Shown piece after piece: positions 43,845-49,219 of a DNA stretch of 49,219 bases. Numbering within the stretch: position 1 is the stretch's first letter; every line of letters starts with the position of its first letter. Under the pieces are notes generated by a model. It was not told the origin of the DNA, searched no databases, and worked only from the letters and a program-made list of their open reading frames with translations. The translations under genes were made by a program, and so were the position numbers. The DNA lies in the NCBI GenBank assembly GCA_009691685.1, contig SIAU01000006.1:1-49219 (forward strand), written 5' to 3'. Origin of the DNA: Opitutales bacterium (GTDB taxonomy: Bacteria; Verrucomicrobiota; Verrucomicrobiia; Opitutales; UBA953).

Positions 43845-44810
43845 CTAATAATCTAATGTCTTCTGGAGTAAACGCACGACCTTTCGCCCAGTTTCCTTTT
43901 CATACCAGTCCTCGCAGCCACGCGGCACACGTAATTCGCCTAATTGGTCGCTAAATGTCTGCGCAGGGGTCCTCAGCTTACCAGCCAAGGGGTGAAGTAA
44001 TAAGCTAAGATTACGGGGACGCAGGGGGTCATCGGTCACGTTTTCGCGTGTAATCGGCTTAAGTAATTTTTCAGGATTTAAGCCAAAGTGCTCCGCGATT
44101 TTTTGTCCCATGGCATAACGACTGAGTGCATCTAATCCAGCCCAGTGATAAACTCCATTGAGTGTCGTTCTTTCACATAACTCCACCGCAACATCGGCGA
44201 GATTACTGTAAGAGACGGGTTGACGAATTTCGTCGGTGTAAAGTGAACTTACCTTACCCATAGCCCACTCATGAAAAAGTCGCTCATGTAGAGAGAATTG
44301 TCCGGTGAAAGAATTGCCATTGAGAACAGACGTTCGGACGACTGCGGAATGCTCTCTACCATAATTCAATACGGCGACTTCGCCTGCCGCTTTCGTAGAG
44401 GCATAAGTGTTGAGTGGTCGGGGCTGATCGGTGTGACCGTATTTACCGGTCTGACCATCGAAGACCATATCGGTGGAAAAATGGATAAGTTTACCGCCTA
44501 CATGAAAACAAAGCTGCGCTAATTTTTGGGGCAAATGCTCATTGAGTTGCGTCGCTAATTCTTGGTTCGATTCACAATCTTGAACTTTAGTTAATCCTGC
44601 ACAATTGATTACGGCTTGGGGAAACTCTTCCAGCATCAGCGATTGTAATTTTACCTCGTCGCAGAGATTCATCTGCAAAAAGCGAACGGGCTCACTGAGA
44701 TAGAGAGTGTTCTTTCCGCCAATGGCTAAAACATCATGCCCTCGGCGTTGGGCGGCCTCGACTACAGCCCGGCCGAGAAAACCAGTGGCTCCTGTAACGA
44801 TAATTCGCAT
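43845..44810 (-). CDS. RmlD/dTDP-4-dehydrorhamnose reductase-like SDR protein
   Basis: A 321-residue extended SDR enzyme. The nucleotide motif is IIVTGATGFLGRAVVEAAQR, the active-site YASTKAAGEVAVLNYGRE supplies Tyr-x3-Lys, and VINCAGLTKVQDCESNQELA and KLIHFSTDMVFDGQTGKYGH match the RmlD branch. It probably reduces a sugar nucleotide or acts as a methionine adenosyltransferase-beta-like protein. It is divergent from hisC, with an inverted repeat in the shared gap. It lies alone among unlinked housekeeping genes, so its pathway is not evident. Confidence 0.8.
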   Translation of the reverse strand: MRIIVTGATGFLGRAVVEAAQRRGHDVLAIGGKNTLYLSEPVRFLQMNLCDEVKLQSLMLEEFPQAVINCAGLTKVQDCESNQELATQLNEHLPQKLAQLCFHVGGKLIHFSTDMVFDGQTGKYGHTDQPRPLNTYASTKAAGEVAVLNYGREHSAVVRTSVLNGNSFTGQFSLHERLFHEWAMGKVSSLYTDEIRQPVSYSNLADVAVELCERTTLNGVYHWAGLDALSRYAMGQKIAEHFGLNPEKLLKPITRENVTDDPLRPRNLSLLLHPLAGKLRTPAQTFSDQLGELRVPRGCEDWYEKETGRKVVRLLQKTLDY

Positions 44811-44840
44811 GCTCCGAACAAATATAAAAAATCTGATTTA

Positions 44841-44900
44841 GGCAAGCGGGGAGGGTGTTCCGACGCTTGCCAAATTGCCAAGAATGGTTTGTTATATAAC
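44841..44900. promoter_or_regulatory. Inverted and direct repeats in the hisC/RmlD divergent gap
   Basis: GGCAAGCG (44841-44848) and CGCTTGCC (44864-44871) form a perfect 8-bp inverted repeat with a 15-base loop. The TTGCCAA heptamer then occurs twice (44867 and 44875). A perfect 10-bp palindrome GTTATATAAC covers 44891-44900, immediately before the hisC ATG. Together this is a plausible operator region, but no known regulator site is recognised. Confidence 0.4.
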
Positions 44901-44903
44901 TTT

Positions 44904-45992
44904 ATGCCGACCTATTCCGAATTGGCCAATCATCAGGTGCTCTCTCAGCCAGTCTACGAGGCTGGGCGTCCTATTGAAGTGGTGGCCCGGGAATTCGGTC
45001 TCGATCCTAGTTTCGTTATTAAATTGGCCTCGAATGAAAACCCCTTAGGCCCATCGCCCCTGGGACTGGCCGCTGCCAAAAAGGCTTTAGATTCAGCCCA
45101 CCTTTATCCCGACGGTAGTTCGACATTCTTGCGCGAAAAACTTGCGAAAATTTGGTCTATGCAACCGAACCAGTTTGTCATCGGTAATGGCTCCAACGAA
45201 GTCATGATTCTTCTGGCTCAAGCTTTCTTACGACCTGGCAGCGAAGTTATTTTCGGATCACAAGCTTTCGTCGTCTATAAATTAGCGACACTGATGCAAG
45301 GGGCTACACCGGTCGAAGTACCCATGCCGAATTTCTGTCACGACTTGAAAGCGATGCGGGCAGCGGTCACCGACAAAACGCGCATCCTATTTTTAGCCAG
45401 TCCAAACAATCCCACGGGCGGAACAGACAATCCCCAAGAGATTGTTGATTTAGCAAAATCACTACCCGACCACGTTATCTTTTGTTTAGATGAAGCTTAC
45501 ACCGAGTATTTAGATTCATCCGCAGACTTGCGCGAACTGATCAAGGCCGGACGGAAAATCGTGGTTACTCGCACGTTCTCCAAAGCTTATGGCTTAGCCG
45601 GACTACGCGTGGGCTACCTGATGGGCTCGAGCGAGGTTTGCGGAATACTTAATCGGGTGCGCCAACCATTCAATGTGAACTTGCCGGCGCTCGCCGCCGC
45701 CGAAGCCGCTTTAGATGATCAAGAGTTTCTTAATAAGAGTAAGCGAGTCAATGCAGCGGGTATCACTCAATTAAGCGAAGGTCTGAAGTCCTTGGGCTTT
45801 AAATATATCGACGGCAAAGCGAACTTCTTAGCCGCCCAAATTCCTAATGCCGAAGAAGCCTTTGTAAAACTACAGAAAGTCGGGGTCATCGTTCGTCCAC
45901 TCAAGGGTTATGGGATGACTGGTTGGTTGCGACTCACCATCGGCACCGAAGCTCAGAATGCTCGCCTGTTAGACGAGCTTAAAAAACTTTAA
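44904..45992 (+). CDS. hisC: Histidinol-phosphate aminotransferase
   Basis: A 362-residue PLP aminotransferase of histidine synthesis. Motifs: KLASNENPLGPSPLGLAAAK, YPDGSSTFLREKLAKIW, LFLASPNNPTGGTDNPQEIV, FCLDEAYTEYLDSSADLREL and the PLP-lysine block TRTFSKAYGLAGLRVGYLMG. The C-terminus has VIVRPLKGYGMTGWLRLTIG. I chose ATG 44904 because the frame upstream has no family similarity. It is followed after 1 base by the Minf_1886 gene. Some HisC-like enzymes act on aromatic amino acids, so the substrate is likely but unproven. Confidence 0.92.
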   Translation: MPTYSELANHQVLSQPVYEAGRPIEVVAREFGLDPSFVIKLASNENPLGPSPLGLAAAKKALDSAHLYPDGSSTFLREKLAKIWSMQPNQFVIGNGSNEVMILLAQAFLRPGSEVIFGSQAFVVYKLATLMQGATPVEVPMPNFCHDLKAMRAAVTDKTRILFLASPNNPTGGTDNPQEIVDLAKSLPDHVIFCLDEAYTEYLDSSADLRELIKAGRKIVVTRTFSKAYGLAGLRVGYLMGSSEVCGILNRVRQPFNVNLPALAAAEAALDDQEFLNKSKRVNAAGITQLSEGLKSLGFKYIDGKANFLAAQIPNAEEAFVKLQKVGVIVRPLKGYGMTGWLRLTIGTEAQNARLLDELKKL

Positions 45993-45993
45993 T

Positions 45994-46398
45994 ATGAATT
46001 TTGAAGAAGCCATTAAACTCTGTCACGAAAAGGACCCGCGTTACAGTCCGCAGTCTTATCACCTCGTACGCATGGCCTTAGATGCCGCACAAAAACAAGT
46101 TCACGGCGAAGAAAAGAAGGGAAGTAAGAAAACGAATCGTCACGTCACAGGCAAAGAGCTCTTAGAAGGTTTTCGCCAACACACCTTAGAGACGTACGGA
46201 CCGCTCTCCTTTGCTTTGTTGAATAACTGGGGCATCAAGAAAAGTGTCGATGTGGGTAATATCGTCTTTAATATCATAGACACTAAGCTTTTTGGACGTT
46301 CGGCCGAAGATCAAATCGAAGACTTCGTTAATATTTACGACTTCAAAGAGGCGTTTCTAAAACCGTTTGAGCCTAAAGAAAAGTATCCTAAGCCGTAA
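45994..46398 (+). CDS. Minf_1886 family protein (Verrucomicrobia/Planctomycetes-restricted)
   Basis: A 134-residue soluble protein. The start NFEEAIKLCHEKDPRYSPQS followed by YHLVRMALDAAQKQV matches the family known from Methylacidiphilum and planctomycetes, where members begin with an F-x-x-A ... DPRY motif. The remainder includes GKELLEGFRQHTLETYGPLS and GNIVFNIIDTKLFGRSAEDQ. No function is known. It starts 1 base after hisC and its 3' end overlaps the HAD-DUF721 gene by 11 bases. The family recognition is from memory and is the strongest lineage clue in the window. Confidence 0.82.
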   Translation: MNFEEAIKLCHEKDPRYSPQSYHLVRMALDAAQKQVHGEEKKGSKKTNRHVTGKELLEGFRQHTLETYGPLSFALLNNWGIKKSVDVGNIVFNIIDTKLFGRSAEDQIEDFVNIYDFKEAFLKPFEPKEKYPKP

Positions 46399-47443
46399 CC
46401 CAGGAAATCGCTTTAACCTGGCGACAACCAGGAAGCTCACGGATTTTCAGCAATAAACTTTTCTCAAAGAATCGTGCTTCCGATTTAATCACTGCGCTTT
46501 CGCACTGAATAATCAGTCGACCGTCTTCGATGACTCTCAAGGGCGCGCAACGTCGAGCCAACTTCAGAGGTAATAACTTATTCCATGAGGCCACAATCGC
46601 ATCCTCGGGTACAGGTTTGTCGAGTCGCAGCTTTCGGAAAGCCTGCGTGACCGCATCATCGATGGATACACTCTGACGAAAAGTGGACCGACCCTTGTCT
46701 TCGGGTAGGCCGCGTAAGTTCGCCAGCAGATTAATTACATTTCTCGAAAAGCGTCCTTTCTTTTTACCCTCGGTTAAAACGGCCCTGACAACATAGGGAA
46801 TCTCTTCGAGTTTTTCGGCACGTAGGCAATTTTCAGGGGCATGACGACCACCCACGATGATACCTAGAACACCCGCATCGCGTGCTCCGATACCATCTTC
46901 ATCTGGATTGTCACCGATATGCGCGAGTTGGTTAACGGGGATTTGTAGAGTGCGGGACACATGCTGAAAAGCCCGCGCGTCTGGTTTTCGATAGCCAATT
47001 TCATCGGCTAAAAATACTTTATCGATAAATTTGAGCAGCTCGAGTTCTCGTAAGACCCCATGGATCCTGGCATCAGTATTCGAAAGTACACATACCTTTA
47101 ATCCGAGAAAGCGAAGCGCGGTGAGCGAGCTAATGGATCCCGGAGTGAGTTTCCAAGACTTGGCTGAGGCAAAAGCCGTCCAACATTTTTCAGCGACTTC
47201 ATCTCTTTTTTCATAGGGCAGATCATCACCAAGGGATCGGACTACGACTTCTTTCCAAAACGCTTCGGGCTTTAATTTCGATGAAACACTTTTAAAGGCT
47301 GCCGGAAATTGTTCGTTAATTAATTTAGCTGGAATAGTTACTCCGCATTTCTCAGCGGCGTCAGCGTAGACCGCACCAACCGAAGGGTAGGGTGTCAGTA
47401 AGGTTCCGACTAAATCTAAGGTGATGGCTTTTAGGGCACGCAT
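46388..47443 (-). CDS. HAD phosphatase fused to a DUF721/DciA-like domain
   Basis: A 351-residue two-domain protein. Residues 1-225 are a HAD hydrolase: LDLVGTLLTPYP (nucleophile Asp10), VLSNTDA (Ser121), YRKPDARAF (Lys153), and HIGDNPDEDGIGA (Asp178). The usual second Asp at position 12 is Val. Residues 260-350 look like DUF721/DciA, the DnaA/DnaB-interacting domain: AFRKLRLDKPVPEDAIVASW, NKLLPLKLARRCAPLRVIED, then LIIQCESAVIKSEARFF and LREL-like end. I know of no textbook example of this fusion. A TATAAA-like box lies upstream at 47462-47467. No frameshift is visible between the domains. Confidence 0.65.
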   Translation of the reverse strand: MRALKAITLDLVGTLLTPYPSVGAVYADAAEKCGVTIPAKLINEQFPAAFKSVSSKLKPEAFWKEVVVRSLGDDLPYEKRDEVAEKCWTAFASAKSWKLTPGSISSLTALRFLGLKVCVLSNTDARIHGVLRELELLKFIDKVFLADEIGYRKPDARAFQHVSRTLQIPVNQLAHIGDNPDEDGIGARDAGVLGIIVGGRHAPENCLRAEKLEEIPYVVRAVLTEGKKKGRFSRNVINLLANLRGLPEDKGRSTFRQSVSIDDAVTQAFRKLRLDKPVPEDAIVASWNKLLPLKLARRCAPLRVIEDGRLIIQCESAVIKSEARFFEKSLLLKIRELPGCRQVKAISWVTA

Positions 47444-47511
47444 GACTCTCTGAAGTTCAATTTTATATGTTTTTATCCAATATTATCAGCAATAACTAAT
47501 ATTTGTATGAG

Positions 47512-47539
47512 TTGACCCTATCTCTCGACTTGTTAAATT
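47512..47539 (+). promoter_or_regulatory. Candidate promoter for the orphan lipoprotein
   Basis: TTGACC (47512-47517), a 16-base spacer and TAAATT (47534-47539) form a plausible sigma70-type promoter. The predicted start is about 18 bases before the lipoprotein ATG at 47564, giving a very short leader. It is a sequence match only. Confidence 0.42.
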
Positions 47540-47563
47540 TCCAGCCTCAGTCATACACATCTT

Positions 47564-48028
47564 ATGCACTTCACCAGGTTTACCCCCATAGCTTTAGTTT
47601 TAATCGCATTTTCATTTATCGGATGCAGTTCCAGCCCCAGAGCTCAAAAATCGATCAACTTCACCAAGGTTTATGTCGAGACTCCTCAGACCTCGGATTT
47701 CTCAAATGCAGTGCAATTTAACTCAACCGTTATTGAGACAGCTCAAGGCGAACTAAGAAGTCATGGTTATACGGTTACGGAGTCTAAAGCTGATGCCGAT
47801 GCAACTCTCCGCAGTACATGGCGCATTTCTCAAAGCGGAAATAACCTGCGCAAAGATGAAGTTTCTATTTCACTTTCGATGAGTCTTTTCAACAAACAGG
47901 GACAAAGAGTATTCTCTGGTGATTCTGGTTCAGCTGTTCCGATCAGTTTCTGGAGCGTGGCGAAAACCGCGACAGCTGTAGACAGTGTTTTATCTCAATT
48001 ACCCCTTGCTAGCGCTGCCGCTAAGTAA
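47564..48028 (+). CDS. Hypothetical lipoprotein
   Basis: I do not recognise a family. The 154-residue protein has a signal with a hydrophobic core (residues 9-19) and the lipobox SFIGCSSS (Cys21 predicted lipidated). The mature part has an early strand SINFTKVYVETPQTSDFSNA, a helix AVQFNSTVIETAQGELRSHG and a strand-rich end ISLSMSLFNKQGQRVFSGDS, a layout like small outer-membrane lipoproteins such as DUF4136-type ones, which I cannot confirm. It is monocistronic with its own candidate promoter. Its 3' end overlaps the panE stop by 8 bases. Confidence 0.6.
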   Translation: MHFTRFTPIALVLIAFSFIGCSSSPRAQKSINFTKVYVETPQTSDFSNAVQFNSTVIETAQGELRSHGYTVTESKADADATLRSTWRISQSGNNLRKDEVSISLSMSLFNKQGQRVFSGDSGSAVPISFWSVAKTATAVDSVLSQLPLASAAAK

Positions 48029-48944
48029 GCTGGTCTCTCGCCTTAAGTTTTAATTCTATCTCAGTTTTTAATTGAGAGAGTTGTGGCATGTTGACGCCCG
48101 CAGCTTGCCCACGGCGAAGCGGTTCACCCCAAAGGCCGACGACTTCTACCTCTCGTCCTTCCAAGTAATCGATCAAACTCGAAGGCCGGTAGGCACCCAT
48201 GCCCGTCGTCACTTTCAGTTGTCGCTCAATATGTTCATCCTTGAACGGCACCCCACAAGCCGCCGCGGCTGCCTGTACTTCTTTCATCAGTTCAATCGCC
48301 CGTTCACGCAGTAAATCACTAGCCATGATTTTGTCGGTAGTGATTCCACCCGCCGCGATGGCCAAACCATTAAAGGGAATATTCCAACATAACTTTTTCC
48401 ATAACACCGCATCGAGTGACTGTTCGGACTGACAATCAATTCCCGCATCGGCAAACAATTCTACGCAGTGTTTAACTGCTTCACTCGGCAAACCAATAGC
48501 TGAAGCCATACGAATATAACCTGAGTGGGTATTTTCAACGACCCCTGGGCTAAGACGATTAATACAAACAAAACAAAGGCCTGCGACGATTCTCTCAACA
48601 GGAATAATGGACGCAAAGGTCTCACAATTTCCCATGCCATTCTGTAAAGTGAGTAGAGTCGTGGTCGGTCCGATTAGCGGTTTAATGAAATCGGGCAGGG
48701 TATGGTTAGCGGTCGATTTAGCCGCAATCACCATCAAATCACAAACGCCAATGCTGAGGCAGTCTGGATAGGCTTTCGTGATCTTCACCATCTTGTCCCC
48801 CTTGGCGTCGCGCATGCATAATCCGTTTTGATTAATAATATTATAATCCCGTCTCGTCACGAAATAGACTTCATGACCCTTCAGAGCTAACAGCCCTCCA
48901 TACCAGCCGCCGACGGCTCCCGCTCCGACAATCGCAATTTTCAT
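48021..48944 (-). CDS. panE: 2-dehydropantoate 2-reductase
   Basis: A 307-residue NADPH-dependent reductase. The Rossmann start is [20 protein letters not shown], with [40 protein letters not shown], and the catalytic Lys in [20 protein letters not shown]. The C-terminal [20 protein letters not shown] carries the conserved S-x-x-x-D/E substrate region. It makes pantoate for pantothenate. Its ATG overlaps the nadB stop (ATGA), pairing two aspartate/CoA-NAD cofactor genes. Some members are ketopantoate-like reductases of unknown substrate. Confidence 0.9.
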   Translation of the reverse strand: MKIAIVGAGAVGGWYGGLLALKGHEVYFVTRRDYNIINQNGLCMRDAKGDKMVKITKAYPDCLSIGVCDLMVIAAKSTANHTLPDFIKPLIGPTTTLLTLQNGMGNCETFASIIPVERIVAGLCFVCINRLSPGVVENTHSGYIRMASAIGLPSEAVKHCVELFADAGIDCQSEQSLDAVLWKKLCWNIPFNGLAIAAGGITTDKIMASDLLRERAIELMKEVQAAAAACGVPFKDEHIERQLKVTTGMGAYRPSSLIDYLEGREVEVVGLWGEPLRRGQAAGVNMPQLSQLKTEIELKLKARDQLT

Positions 48945-49219
48945 TGAGTATTCAAATTTCGACGAACCATCGAGTGGACAAGGGACTTACTTTGGGTCGG
49001 AAAATCTAAAGTGTAATGCAGACCTCTGCTTTCATGACGTTGCAACGCACAATCAATAATCAGTTCTGCCACTTGAATTAAATTTCGCAGTTCGAGTAAG
49101 CGCGGTTCCACTTTGAAATTCCAATAATATTCTCGGACTTCTTCGCTCAGGGTACGAATCCGTGTTTGGGCCCGTTTTAAGCGCTTGGTGGAACGCACGA
49201 TGCCTACGTAGTCCCACAT
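48941..49219 (-). CDS. nadB: L-aspartate oxidase, C-terminal part (cut by window edge)
   Basis: The visible 92 residues are the C-terminal helical domain of Nad[21 protein letters not shown], then [20 protein letters not shown] and [12 protein letters not shown]. That combination is specific to L-aspartate oxidase among the succinate dehydrogenase flavoprotein family. The FAD-binding N-terminus lies outside the right edge. It oxidises aspartate to iminoaspartate, the first step of de novo NAD synthesis. It shares a 4-base ATGA overlap with panE. Confidence 0.92.
   Translation of the reverse strand: MWDYVGIVRSTKRLKRAQTRIRTLSEEVREYYWNFKVEPRLLELRNLIQVAELIIDCALQRHESRGLHYTLDFPTQSKSLVHSMVRRNLNTQ

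Overview
The window looks like chromosomal DNA from a Gram-negative member of the Verrucomicrobiota (inference, no database search was possible). The clues are a small protein that matches the Verrucomicrobia/Planctomycetes-restricted 'Minf_1886' family (45994-46398), a DUF5069 gene, an Mla/MCE lipid-transport operon, and lipid A genes (lpxK, an LpxR-like deacylase), which show an LPS-bearing outer membrane. Gene content is mostly housekeeping. I see no prophage, insertion sequence, CRISPR array, tRNA or 16S/23S rRNA. Genes are packed tightly. No gap between genes exceeds 300 bases, same-strand neighbours often overlap by 1-14 bases, and all eight convergent protein-coding pairs abut or overlap at their stop codons.

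Layout. 1-3909 (minus): mlaE(STAS)-mlaF-mlaD-PqiC-like lipoprotein-DUF5069, an outer-membrane phospholipid transport operon. 4001-7591 (plus): LpxR-like deacylase, Ppx/GppA phosphatase, SCO1-like copper chaperone and a membrane-anchored protein with two HxHP modules. 7588-11221 (minus): sugar nucleotidyltransferase and valS. 11290-11387 (plus): small SRP RNA. 11418-16973 (minus): sucA-sucB-lpd, the full 2-oxoglutarate dehydrogenase complex. 17106-19625 (plus): SNF2 helicase. 19626-22675 (minus): rimO, rsmA, trpC.

22749-25366 (plus): mazG, YgjP-like metallopeptidase, NUDIX hydrolase, DUF374 acyltransferase. 25363-26283 (minus): ribE and tatA, separated by an intrinsic terminator. 26348-29103 (plus): acylphosphatase, an ABC exporter pair and a TPR-like membrane protein. 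29100-33336 (minus): type IA topoisomerase, class V aminotransferase, panD. 33405-34607 (plus): lpxK. 34558-38499 (minus): ppk1, Rsm22-like methyltransferase, recR. 38600-43147 (plus): DUF971, PIN-PhoH ATPase, mutS. 43136-44810 (minus): lipoate ligase-like protein and RmlD-like reductase. 44904-46398 (plus): hisC and Minf_1886. 46388-47443 (minus): HAD phosphatase fused to a DUF721/DciA-like domain. 47564-48028 (plus): orphan lipoprotein. 48021-49219 (minus): panE and the C-terminal part of nadB.

Functional links. The lipoate ligase-like protein could serve the lipoyl domain of SucB. panD and panE belong to pantothenate/CoA synthesis, while nadB starts NAD synthesis from aspartate, also the PanD substrate. 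The SCO protein and its HxHP neighbour suggest periplasmic copper handling for a terminal oxidase. The most unusual objects are the HAD-DUF721 fusion, the tandem HxHP protein, the SNF2 helicase with a degenerate SWIM-like N-terminus, and the Rsm22-like protein with few cysteines. I found no clearly new multi-gene defence or mobile system.
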